NCBI GenBank assembly: GCA_958510875.1 | Contig: OY294068.1 | Coordinates: 167,471,962 to 167,535,961 of the forward strand | Reading direction: 5' to 3' | DNA: 64,000 nt | Source of the DNA: Endomychus coccineus | Taxonomy: Eukaryota > Arthropoda > Insecta > Coleoptera > Endomychidae | In this document: positions 41,841 through 51,949 of the stretch, piece by piece | Layout of the letters: every line of letters begins with the position of its first letter | How positions within the stretch are numbered: the first letter of the stretch is position 1 | Position numbers and translations under genes: made by a program | The notes under the pieces: generated by a model | Databases searched by the model: none | Told to the model about the DNA's origin: nothing | What the model saw: the letters and a program-made list of their open reading frames with translations, nothing else

Positions 41841-42025
41841 TGTTTTACATATACCAATTTGGCGATCTTCAATTTATTGCCGTGTATAATACAAAAATCG
41901 GGCAATTTATTCGCCAATTTTTACTTGGTCAATAAATTGAACAAGTTCCATTTTCTCCAATGTTCTAGGGTTTATTAGTAACTTTTAATTTTACCCATTG
42001 TCACCAACTTTTACTTTGACATAGA

Positions 42026-42660
42026 TTAATTGTTTCTATTTTGTTCCGTATATTCGTGTTGTTGTTGGAAGAATTCATCTGCTAATTCTTGGTTGCAATT
42101 ATCCAGAGCATTCATTGCTTGTTGCAATATTCCATCATGGTCCTTACTTCTTTTCCTCTTGCGGGAATTAGGTCTTGAGGATTGTGCTGAATGTGGAAAT
42201 CCTGCTCTGCCTCCTCCCAAGTTGACTGATGTACAATTTAGTTCATCGATACTTCATTCAAATAATGTTTCAAACTCAGCATCCTGGTCTTGTTCTTGAG
42301 ATGTTGAGGCTTCTTCAGAATAAACTAGATTTTTGACTCGCCTTTTCGAATAGCGATTGCTTGCAGCCAAAAACAGCAAGCTTTCATAGCACCACCAGCT
42401 AGGTTTGTAGACAGAATCAGAGCCTGTACCACTCGACGACGTTTTTTTGATCTTGGTCTATCTTCTTTTTCACATCTTCCACAGTTACTGAAGGAACGTC
42501 ACCCACTTCTTTCAATTGTTGCGATAACTTCTTATAATTCTCTTGACGTGTTACTAGGTTTTTATGAATGTTGGACATTGTACAACTCCGTTCTCGTTCA
42601 TATAAGGAAATTAAACTTGTGAAATCATTTTCCGAAAAAGTATATCCGCTTTTTTTTAAA
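42026..42660 (-). pseudogene. Myb/SANT-like (Harbinger accessory type) protein, broken
   Basis: Minus strand: GYTFSENDFTSLISLYERER, then RQENYKKLSQQLKEVG and VTVEDVKKKIDQDQK form a trihelix/Myb-SANT-like domain as found in transposon-encoded regulators. A frameshift near 42440 leads to SSSGTGSDSVYKPSWWCYES (family pattern GTGxDDxYxPxWxxFExL). A TGA at about 42255 follows, and the C-terminus ends SRKRKRSKDHDGILQQAMNA, then QQQHEYTEQNRNN. At least two disruptions, so probably dead. Confidence 0.6.
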
Positions 42661-42764
42661 TAATTATCAACAAAATTTATATAAAACCAGAAACATACTA
42701 TGAAAATTAATCTAGCACTTAAAAACGAATCAAACACAAGCAAGAATGAAATAAACAAAACACA

Positions 42765-42885
42765 TAGGTTATATCCTAAAATGTCAGCCTTGAAGGAGGG
42801 TGACAAGGTTATATCCTAAAATGTCACCCTTAAAGGAGGGTGACAAGGTTATATCCTAAAATGTCGCCCTTAAAGGAAGATGACA
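42765..42885. repeat. Three 41-bp tandem repeats
   Basis: AGGTTATATCCTAAAATGTC followed by (A/G)(G/C)CCTT(G/A)AAGGAGGGTGACA, three copies with small differences. Each holds an inverted pair (CACCCTTAAAGGAGGGTG) that could form a short hairpin. Confidence 0.85.
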
Positions 42886-43009
42886 ACGAAAAAATGTTGC
42901 CCACACTGCATCTACTTCCAATAAATTGGTGAAAATCGGTACGTGTAAAACACATAAATTGCCCCGATTTCTTAGCTAATTAATCGGTGTGTGTAAAACT
43001 GCTATAAGC

Positions 43010-43350
43010 CTAAGGGAACCATACAATCGCTAAAACAAGGCAGCTATTGAGATAACCCATCATCAATAATGGTTTTAATGAAAGCGATCTATATTTTATA
43101 AGATCGTACGTAAAAAGGATTTATGTAAATTACTTCCTACAGAAAATTGTTTAATTCATTAAGTTTTGTTTTTCAGTTTATTGTCAGTTGCTCGATAGTG
43201 TAAATCACGTTCCTTAGTTGTATTGTTCTTATTGTTGATACAATTTTTCAAGTGATAGAACACAGTTTATTCTATAGAGCAATTTGCATAAGTAAAATCA
43301 AATATTAGATATCTTACTTAACAAAATATCGAGTAGGTTTTGTTAAGTAG
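43010..43350. other. Intergenic, nothing recognised
   Basis: No gene seen. Short repeats of the type (C/G)TTAACAAAAT and TTTTGTTAAG near 43318-43350. Confidence 0.45.
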
Positions 43351-43353
43351 ATT

Positions 43354-43594
43354 TTGTTCTGTAATACCTTGGAATTATTATCAAATAACTGTTTAATATT
43401 AGAAAGTGTTCTCTCTAACAATGCATTTTTCTACGAGGAAATCAGTTATTTATCTAATAAATTATATTTTATAGCAACGAATAAATTTAATATCCAAACT
43501 TCTAATGCCTATCTCCTCTCCCAACATTCCATCACTGACTCGCACGATATTCTACGAACATTATAGATTTCCCTCTCGTGTAGTCAAAACAAAA
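43354..43594 (+). pseudogene. CR1/jockey-like non-LTR retrotransposon, 3' end fragment
   Basis: TSNAYLLSQHSITDSHDILR TL then a stop matches, in frame, the end of the minus-strand element at 55405-55500 (TNAHLLFLHSTASSHDVLQT L). The nucleotide match of about 95 bp ends CCCTCTCGTGTAGTCAAAAC. Only the reverse transcriptase C-terminus and tail are present. Confidence 0.6.
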
Positions 43595-43809
43595 GATCAA
43601 TGCGTCAGTACCAGGTCAACAGTCATAAAAGTGAAACATTTTTGAGAATGCTTAACTGTCATTAACATAAACATGCATGAAATGTAACGATAGGCGAAAT
43701 AAAATTGTAAGATTAAATTTGTACAATAAAATTTAAATTCCGTTTTAACTTGTATATTTCCGTATATTTACATACTTTTATGATACATGTAAGTCAGTAA
43801 ATGTATTTT

Positions 43810-44382
43810 TCAATCTTTCAGAAATACATTATCTGCTGCTACACTCTCCGACGAAAGCGATCGCACCAGAAAACCTAATCCGTTAACTGAAGGTACTCCT
43901 CCTCCTCTCATTATTAAGTAAAATAATTTTTCTCGTAACGCAATATTTACTATTCTGATTTGAGAGAGGAATAGAACTGTTACTCTTGTCAAAATGTATT
44001 ACCCACCTTAAAAATAACTTCCCCTTTTTCGTTATACATGCTCGCACACATAAAAGACCTCGTTAAAACGATTTCTATCCGGAATAGCAAGCATCCACTT
44101 TTTTCGCATTTCCGCATCTTTCGGCACTTTAAAGACAGAAGTTTCTTGCTTTACACTTTTGTACCACGTTTTGCATTTCGGCACAATGCACGATTTCGTA
44201 ATTTGTTTCTAAAAACGCAGGTATTCCTTGTGTTTACAATTTATTTATTTAAGAATGACAGTTGTCAGAGAATTTCGACTACTGCGCCATCCTTTTTGGT
44301 ACTACGCGACAGTCGACGCTTAGCGGACCCACTTCTCACATAGGAAACAGAAACAGTCCCCAGACCTGTATGTACGACCGTG
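43810..44382 (-). mobile_element. P-like (THAP) element, second copy
   Basis: Right terminus ACCTGTATGTACGACCGTG at 44364-44382. The body is collinear with 50060-50485. The left end is not found, so limits on that side are approximate. It contains a THAP-domain remnant. Confidence 0.7.
44010..44200 (-). pseudogene. THAP-domain remnant (copy 2)
   Basis: Minus strand reads a THAP-type stretch with FKVPKDAEMRKKWMLAIP and FYVCEHV. This copy keeps the C-x2-H zinc pair (CEH), which the copy at 50109-50310 has lost, but runs into a stop directly after it. Confidence 0.65.
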
Positions 44383-44486
44383 AAGTGAACAAATGAGCTT
44401 CTAACCTTTATTTCCCAGTGTGACAGAGGACAATATTAGAGGTTCCAAATTTACTAAAATTCTTATGACAGCAAGTATATAACAAC

Positions 44487-45300
44487 TAGGGGTCGGAATT
44501 TTTCGTACTCAAGTATTCAAGTATTTGTTTATAATCCTATTTGAATATTCAAATTATCCAATATTTGAAAATCTGAATATTCAAATATTTGGATATTCAG
44601 ATATCTGGATATGCAAATACTCAGATATTCTAATATTTGATTGATTGAAAATATGTGTAACTATTTCGATATCCGGATATTCAAATTTTCATAGATGCCA
44701 ACGATCAATAGATATTAGGAAAATTGTAAAATAAATTGAAAATATTGCAGTATATTTTTTATTCAAAATCAAAGTTTTTATAAATTTTCACTCAAACAAT
44801 TTTTTTATGTTATCTGGCTTTAAGCAAAATCGTTTGGCTGAAAATATGTAACCAGCTCTCAAAAATGCCCTCTCAGACAGAACTGATGTGGCTGGTATTT
44901 AAAGATACCGCTTCGCATATTTTGATAGCTTTTGATATTTACCTTCATTATTTCTCCACCACTGCAAAGCACAAAAAATTTTTTGTACAATATTTTCAGA
45001 AAAATAATTGTCTACTTCATTTGATGTTTCTTGGTACTCTTTCGGAAATAAAATATCCAAAGCAGTTTTTTTTTGTGGATTTTCTCTGATTTCTATTTCA
45101 GAAGACTCTTGATGGATTCGTTTCGATATTCATCCTTGCCCCGAATATGAAAACCACAGATCCTTAAATTTTTAATCATACAGATATTTGGATATTCAAA
45201 TATTCAAATATTTGAATATCAAATATTTTTTCAAGTATTTGAATTATGCATATTCAAATACTTGAATATTTGAATAATTCGAATACAATTCAGAGCCCTA
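44487..45300 (-). mobile_element. hAT element, 814 bp, 8-bp target duplication ATAACAAC
   Basis: Ends TAGGGGTCGGAATT / (inverse of) TAGGGCTCTGAATT, bracketed by ATAACAAC at 44479-44486 and 45301-45308. Sub-terminal regions (44510-44690 and 45170-45290) are dense in ATTCAAATATTTGAATATTC-type palindromes. A transposase C-terminus remnant lies inside. Confidence 0.9.
44790..45115 (-). pseudogene. hAT transposase C-terminus remnant
   Basis: Minus strand, with a frameshift: CALQWWRNNEGKYQKLSKYA KRYL, then ATSVLSERAFLRAGYIFSAK and LKPDNIKKLFE, stop. The family pattern is W(W)xxNxxxYPxLxxLAxxYLxxPATSVPSERxFSxAG..RxxLxPxxxxxLxFL. It is the dimerisation domain only. Confidence 0.82.
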
Positions 45301-45308
45301 ATAACAAC

Positions 45309-45590
45309 TGCAAAATAAATAACAATCACCCTCATGAAGCACCCAAAAAATGTGAGTATACTTGCAGTACACTGCAACTTTGAGTATATTCATCTAGAGC
45401 AGGAAGAGTTAAGGAAATATATAGACAATGAAGGGATAGATACATGAATAAAAGTTTGTTAAATAAGATTGAAATGGGGAAAATATTATTTATCATATAA
45501 AAAGATTCACTTTATAATTTTTAATTTAAATAAATAACTTATATTATTTCACAGTCATTCTTCATATATTTCCAATTGGGTTACTTTTAT
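45309..45590. other. Intergenic between hAT element and ATG12 3' end
   Basis: No gene. This interval should include the ATG12 3' UTR; no canonical AATAAA was found on the minus strand close to the stop. Confidence 0.5.
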
Positions 45591-45593
45591 ATT

Positions 45594-46379
45594 TCATCCC
45601 CATGCTTGTGTTTTACAATAATGTAATACTAATTTTCCTTCTGTGCTGTAGCAGTCATATAAATTCCTAACGGTCTGATCTGGTGATGGAGCGAAAGTTT
45701 GGTTAACATACACAAACTAAAATATCAAATAATTCAGAAATTAGGAAGATCAATAATCATAATTCGATTCATTCATACAAAAAATATATAGTTATACAAC
45801 AGCTTGAGTTACTCATATCCTTTGCAAATTTAATCTAATGAGCTATTTTTGTTGATGTATTTATACCTTTGAATTATTTCTATTAGATATCTTAAATTTG
45901 CTTGAATTTTAGAAACTTACCAATTTCTCCTGTGGCTCTAATTTGATGTACTTTCCCATAAATCTGATTATCCAACTTATGGGTTTATCACCATCTACAG
46001 ACCACTTTTTCTTTTTCATAATCGGAGCATTTGCTATTGGCTTGAGAATGATGTCAACTGAAATATTGTTATTTAATCTTGAATAAGCTCTGATTTGCTA
46101 AGTGTGAAGTAGTGTAGTCGGTATATATATATATATATATATGTGAAAAAATACTCATGTAAAAGAAACATGCACAAAGTATTGAAATATTAATTAATAG
46201 AGTACCACACCTTTCATGAAAATAGAAAGAACCGGCAACTAGAAAAATTATTACTTACCTTTTTGATTTTCAGTCTTCTTTTCTGGATCTGAGACGTCTC
46301 CGACATCTTCTGCAATTGCCAAGGACTGGAGTGAGTCTTGTGCTTCTTGAATATTAATTTCTTCAGAGGGTTCCGTCAT
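45594..46379 (-). CDS. Atg12: Autophagy-related ubiquitin-like protein ATG12
   Basis: Ubiquitin-like modifier joined to ATG5 through its C-terminal Gly by ATG7 and ATG10; the conjugate drives ATG8 lipidation at the phagophore. Minus-strand exons 46259-46379, 45921-46057, 45594-45716, all GT-AG with matching phases: 126 residues. Seen: acidic N-terminal extension ([20 protein letters not shown]), then [19 protein letters not shown], a ubiquitin fold, [20 protein letters not shown] and the ending CKTQAWG, with Gly126 as the conjugation residue. Animal ATG12 typically ends C-K-x-Q-A-W-G and carries NQ.FAPSPD. The start is the first ATG of the open exon. It is head to head with mRpS10, 350 bp between the start codons. 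Confidence 0.96.
46116..46142. repeat. (AT)n microsatellite in ATG12 intron 1
   Basis: About 12 TA dinucleotides between the first and second exons of ATG12. Confidence 0.9.
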
Positions 46380-46729
46380 ATCAATCTTCGTATAAAAACA
46401 TTAGATTAATTAAATATCAACTGCACAATCTCCAATACCACAAATTAGTAAATTACTCTTTGAAGATGTGTCCAGTACTGTTTGTGAATACTTAACAGTT
46501 GTTCTATGTACGTAATATTCCATTTGTTTTCCATTACAGTAATGAATATTTGTCATATGCTAATACATAGAGAATTTTAAGCATAGAATTTATCTCTGGT
46601 TCTTCATCTTTATCAATTTGTCTATTTTACTTATAAAGGCGTTTCACGTTTTCGATGCATATACCACAGAAATAATGCGCATTTTCTATGAGTTTAGTAC
46701 ATTTCTATGGCTTAACCTATTTAATTTTA
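46380..46729. promoter_or_regulatory. Bidirectional promoter interval between ATG12 and mRpS10
   Basis: 350 bp separate the two divergent start codons. AT-rich, no clear TATA box in a fixed position. Transcription starts cannot be placed from sequence, and either gene may have an upstream non-coding exon. Confidence 0.6.
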
Positions 46730-47669
46730 ATGAAAAATATCGAAATGGTAGGTGCATGTGGACAGTTATAAGTTGTGGATATTTATTGAAAAAAATTATT
46801 TATTTCAGTCTGCTATTGGACAATTACTGAAGTTCTCCCTCTCAACATTTCCCAAATTCTATTGCAATGTAGCAGCAACCACTATTAAAAATGTAGATAT
46901 TAACTATAATAATGGAGAATTAGATAGATTATACCACACAATTGAATTAGAATTGAAAGGAAATGACCCTGCAGTGTTGAATAGTTTTGCCAAGTTTGCA
47001 ACTACAGCAGGAAATCATTTGGATGTTGAATCTGTTTCGTAAGTTGTATTCGCTTCAGTTTTTAAACTAGTTGTGTCATATGAAGATATAATGAATTCAT
47101 CACAAGTTCTGTTCAGAATTACATACTAAGTCTAGAAAGCATGTTGAATAGGGGTTGCTTTTATCGAATATCATATCTCTGTTTCTGATAAGAATTAACT
47201 TACTGGCAAAGTAACCATGTTGAATCAATATCGAATATGATCTGTGATCCAATTAAAATTCTCATGTTCATGAGCATGTTAGTATCAATATAGGGTGCCA
47301 GCAAATTCATTTTCTTTGGAATTGATATTGAATATGAATGACATATTCCTATTCAAAATTTAATTTTCAGGTGGAACTTAAGAAAACCAGTACATGAAAG
47401 ATATACAGTTTTAAAATCTGTTCACATATACAAAAAGCATCGAGTACAGTATGAACACCGCACCTACTTCTTGTTTGTGCAATACAAATCATTGACAGGC
47501 TCAACTGCTGATACGTTGTTAGAATATGTGCAAAGAAATTTGCCAGAGGGTGTTGCATTGAAAACAACTATGGTAAAAATAATTATGTTTAAGGTGATCC
47601 AATTTCTAATTCCATTTATTCTAGGTTCAACTAGAGAAATTGCAACCACATCTTATTTCTGCTATATAA
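46730..47669 (+). CDS. mRpS10: Mitochondrial small ribosomal subunit protein uS10m (mRpS10)
   Basis: Component of the mitochondrial 28S subunit. Exons 46730-46747, 46809-47038, 47371-47572, 47625-47669 (GT-AG, phases fit): 164 residues. Seen: a short N-terminal region that could be a targeting sequence ([20 protein letters not shown]), the S10 fold with [65 protein letters not shown], and [19 protein letters not shown]. It ends [14 protein letters not shown]. The six-codon first exon (MKNIEM, donor ATG|GTAGGT) is the least certain part; a longer first exon further upstream is possible. An AATAAA lies 31 nt after the stop. Confidence 0.92.
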
Positions 47670-47700
47670 TTAATTATCTAGGTGAAAGTTAGTTTTAGTT

Positions 47701-47706
47701 AATAAA
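47701..47706 (+). promoter_or_regulatory. Polyadenylation signal of mRpS10
   Basis: AATAAA 31 nt downstream of the stop codon. Confidence 0.7.
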
Positions 47707-49860
47707 TTGCAGAATAATGTCTTCATTGATATTGCCTTGTATTGTATATGTTTTCTTGAATTTCTGATAAATTTATTCAACTTCTTCTACCCAGTATCAT
47801 GAGGTATTTAAATTATTTATATTTTGTATAAACATAATGTTTGTTTGATTTCATCATCACTCTTATTCCAAAATTTTTATTTACTGTAATTTTTCGAAAA
47901 GCTAATATGAAATACTCAATTTTCCAGAGGTTACAGAAACCATTTTCATTAGATAATCAAATAAAGAATGTGATACAGGGTTAGTTCTGTGCTCGTGTTG
48001 ACAAATTTTCTATGAAACTTAAAGCAAATATTTACGGATGAAATTTATTTGTCCTCTCAAGATTTGGATAGTGAGCATAAAAGTTCCATTTTAAATTGGA
48101 GCTTAAAGCAAACGTAACTTGTGGAAATTATTCCAACAATGAGAGTCATCTATTTTTTCGGAGGTGAACTTTAATACCCTATCGGATACAAAGTATAAAT
48201 AGTTTTTAAGTTACTTCCTTCTAAGTACAGATGTCGCAGATGCTATATTGTGGGAATTTTGTTGAGTCGGATGACGTCAGCAACATCTTGGATGACATCA
48301 GTCCATCAGTGAAAAGTCAATAATGTATTATTCTATTATTAGTAGAAATAGATAAATGGAACCAGGCTTGTGTAACAAGATATTGAATAGGGGAAGAAGG
48401 ATTTCCCTCTACATAAACCCGCGATTATAGTATAATGTTGCATGAGTTAGTTACTCCAAATGACATATTAAACAAAAACGTACCTAATAATATAAAATTC
48501 CGATGGCAACTAAACAGTTGGAAATGTTTATGAAATATGATTCATATCGAATATTTAAAGCAATCCAAACATTATAGATTATCTATGATCGATGATGCGT
48601 TTTTCAAATTACACGATTCACTTTATTAAAAAAATCGCGATTTCCAGAAATTTCAGTTATAAAATGGAATTGATTGAAATTATTTCAGGAGCCTCTTTCC
48701 TCCGTTGTATACTTATATAGGAGCGGGCTGTTCTACTGTTTATTTTATTTCCCGAATAGGATGGAGGAAGAATGGTTTCATGGAAGGTGGAAGGTAGATA
48801 CAGAGGGTTCATTGACCCAGCAACCGACTGAACCAGTCAGAACCAAATATATGCTATTTGTATAATCTATAATGAATTATGTAGTTACTTGAGAAAACTC
48901 TACGGCTTATCTGTTGAAATCCTTATTGATTTAGGTATATAAATATTCGATCTAAGTTTTTATGAATTATTAAGTTTTCAAGTCGGAGAGGTTTGTATCA
49001 GATATTAAGTCTTTGAAGATACGTTACACCCCAATATTCGAATTTTCTATTCCTCTATTGGCTGCGATAAAAATATTTTTTGCCAATGAGTCGTCTTACT
49101 TGTTATGTAAGCCTTCAAGCGAAAGAATTTTCAGAAACAGCTAATCTAAAAGTCCATCTATGATGGTAACCTATGGGTTTTTAATGGTCCCAATTTTCTA
49201 TGATTTAATTCCGATTCTAATTTTTTGTAGATGGCTATGTTCGAATATCTGATCTTTTATAACGTGATATTAATTACCAGTATTGTTAACATTCTTTCGA
49301 ATTGATTATCTCGCGACGAAAAGTGATTCACGATTTCGCGATGTATTTTTTTTTAAATGTGACAATTATTGGAACTGTGTTAGTTTGTTATAGTGGAGTT
49401 CAAGACAGAGGTTTTAACGAAGACAAGGTGTCTAGGAAGTATGATCTAACGCCCAACTGCAATGATAAGTGGTAGCTACTGGTAAGTAGTAGATATCTAT
49501 ATGAGTTTATAGTGATCCACAGTATAAAATACGATACGACGTATTTAAGTTCGCATCAGTAGGAATATTTCTGGGTGCCATAAAAAACGAAAGCAACTAC
49601 CTACGTCTTGTTAATCGCAACCAAATGTGATACGTTACAAAAGGCATGTACTTACTTGATGACTTCGTGTAATTGATAATATCTTGAAAGTGCAAATAAG
49701 TTATCGTTGCAAGTCATGGGATTAGACATTTTTCTCGTCAAATCAAAACAAAACTAACCTCATGCTTACTAGTGTGAATATAATTTCTGACCATGCTGTT
49801 CTTTTCCACTTTGCGAGAATATGTAAACCAATCTATATGAAGAATTTAATGATCTTCTAC
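47707..49860. other. Intergenic, no gene recognised
   Basis: Several short ORFs exist (the longest, 48674-48865, 63 codons), but none resembles a known protein and composition is non-coding. No clear repeat structure. Confidence 0.55.
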
Positions 49861-49898
49861 CATAGATAACTCTACTACTACTAGTAGAGTTATCTATG
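49861..49898. repeat. Perfect 17-bp inverted repeat with 4-base loop
   Basis: CATAGATAACTCTACTA, loop CTAC, then the exact inverse. It ends 12 bp before the target duplication of the P-like element at 49919. Confidence 0.9.
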
Positions 49899-49918
49899 TC
49901 TTCTACATAGGTAGGTAC

Positions 49919-50485
49919 CACGGTCGTACATACAGGTCTGGGAACTCGTATGTTTGACATGGGTCTGTTACGCGTCGCCAAACTCGTAGTCCCTCGCTCA
50001 GCCACTAGCTAGCGCTTGGATCGAAGTGGTAAAACGATTTCTTTCCGGAATCGCAGGCAGTGTTACTAAGTATTCTGATTTGAGGGAGGAATAGAACTGT
50101 TACTCTTGTCAAAATGTATTACTCACCTCAAAAATAACTTCCCCTTTTTCGCACACATAAAAGACCTCGTTAAAACGATTTCTTTCCGGAATCGCAAGCA
50201 TCCACTTTGTTCGCATTTCCGCATCTTTCGGCACTTTAAAACCAGAAGTTAGTTGCTTTAGACTTTTGTACCCCGTCTTACATTTCGGCACAATGCACGG
50301 TTTCGTAATTTTTTTCTAAAAACGCAGGTATTGCTTGTGTTTACAAGTCTAGAATAGCAGTTGTCAGAGAACACTCTTCGACTACTGCGCCACCCTTTTT
50401 GGTACTACGCGACAGTTGACGCTTAGCGGCGTCACTTCTCACATAGGAAACAGCCTCGAGTTCCCAGCCTGTATGTACGACCGCG
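49919..50485 (-). mobile_element. P-like (THAP) element, 567 bp, 8-bp target duplication GTAGGTAC
   Basis: Inverted ends CACGGTCGTACATACAGGTC / inverse of CGCGGTCGTACATACAGGC, bracketed by GTAGGTAC at 49911-49918 and 50486-50493. P elements are known to make 8-bp target duplications and to encode an N-terminal THAP DNA-binding domain; this one keeps a THAP exon on the minus strand. The catalytic part is absent, so it is a deletion derivative. Related copies lie at 43.8-44.4 and 35.6-35.8 kb. Confidence 0.85.
50109..50310 (-). pseudogene. THAP-domain remnant (copy 1)
   Basis: Minus strand: C-IVPK-C-KTGYKS (first zinc Cys pair, in frame just upstream of the nearest start-like codon), FKVPKDAEMRTKWMLAIPER, then FYVCEKGEVIF. 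The C2CH pattern is incomplete: after the third Cys, the His present in the copy at 44.0 kb has been removed by a deletion of about 13 bp. Confidence 0.75.
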
Positions 50486-50493
50486 GTAGGTAC

Positions 50494-51944
50494 TCATTAG
50501 CAATATCTGTCATTGGTGGAGATGTGATAAAATCTGTGGCTGGTACGCAATTCCCCGGGAATAGGTGTCCTTTTTGAATTTTATAGCTGCTTATCCATTG
50601 ATCTGAATGTTATATCTATGAATAAAAACCGTATTAACCTTCATAACCCTGGAACGGAGGTAATTATTGTTTAACTTTGTTAAAAAATTAAAATTACGCT
50701 AAAACATTTGTATCCCACCATTCCCACCCGTTGTTTAATGGTAGTTTAGATAACGGAACTATGGAGGGAACCAGAAATATTAATGGGTACCCTACATTAT
50801 CATAGTCTTACTCTTCATTTATTCCCGGAGTGTGTGGAATCATATTCTAGATTAAAAACAAATAATTCGCAAAATTATCCAACACATCATGCGCAACTAC
50901 TTTAGTCAATAAGTCAATAATTGAACAATTACTTTTTAGAAATTAATTAAATCCCCAAAGGTAGGTCTTACTAGATCAATCATCAGTGAAAGTGATTCGA
51001 TGCAAGTAAATAAAGTAATAAGTATAGATACTTCCAATCCTATACCAAGTACATTTGGCATCGACACTTTTTATTGGATACCTTGTAGGTATCGGAAGGA
51101 AGTAGTCATCGATTAAAAGTACTCATATCAGATTTAAATAATTATATTTTGCAATAAAGTAAAATAAATTGTATCCTGTCAGTCTAAGGCCGTCATAATA
51201 CTAGTTCAAAATCGTAATTTTCGTAATTCGTAATGTGAACGTTCTTAGCACAAACCTATTCGCCTATTCATTCCTTTTAATTATTCCATTTGTGTTATTC
51301 TTTTATTCTTATTGTACTTATTATTTTATAAAGATAAAAGGATTAAAACTCCCATTAATAGTGGTCGAAATACCTCTTTATAGTTTCAATATATTCGTTC
51401 GTAAAAAGTACTCGATTGAAACGATACAGGTAGGTATACATACTTTGAGTCGATACTATTAATGAGTAAAAGTATCGATACTTCAAGGTATATAACCTAA
51501 CCACAACTAAATAGCTCCAGGCAGCGGTTCCGCCTTCTCGAGCTTATCAGTGGAACGAGTATCAGAGATACTCGGTTGTATAAAACCAACTACAGAAAAT
51601 TTCCAAACATGTTCTTTGAAAGGTAGAGTGGCATTTATCGTTGATCACGTTCATAAAAATGGTCATCGACTAAGAATAAATACGTTGAAAAATGGTGTAT
51701 GAATTTCTGGGTCGAATACTGTTTCACGAATAATAATTTAAAAATATATACAAAATAATTATGTTTTAAAGTTAACTGAAATAAGTATTGAAAGTTTGAT
51801 TTTCATTAATTGAATAAATAAATGTGAATAGTTTCGCGAACACTGTAGCTTCTTACAACAGTTACTTTGTTAGCGAAACTAGTCACATTTTTGTATTAAA
51901 CTAGTGAAAATCAAACTTCTAATAGTTAAAATCTGACCCTACAT
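50494..51944. other. Intergenic, no gene recognised
   Basis: No coding feature supported. The 75-codon ORF at 51235-51462 is hydrophobic and AT-driven and resembles nothing I know. Confidence 0.5.
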
Positions 51945-51949
51945 TATCA

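Larger units (their letters stand above)
41845..43005 (-). mobile_element. Harbinger-like element remnant with Myb/SANT-type gene (tentative limits)
   Basis: ACTGTTTTACATATACCAAT near 41848 and the inverse-like CGGTGTGTGTAAAACTGC near 42985 could be terminal inverted repeats (roughly 10 of 14 outer bases agree). The Myb/SANT pseudogene lies between them. Harbinger elements encode such a DNA-binding partner beside the nuclease; no nuclease is seen here. Confidence 0.45.

Noticed and set aside
43810..44343. Plus-strand 101-codon ORF at 44038-44343
   Set aside because: It is antisense to the THAP remnant of a P-like element and overlaps its non-coding end.
44520..45290. Replication origin suggested by AT palindromes
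   Set aside because: The palindromes are confined to the sub-terminal regions of a hAT element with a clear target duplication.
48674..48865. Possible small gene (63 codons)
   Set aside because: No similarity, no splice context, and no codon signature beyond chance in this AT-rich region.
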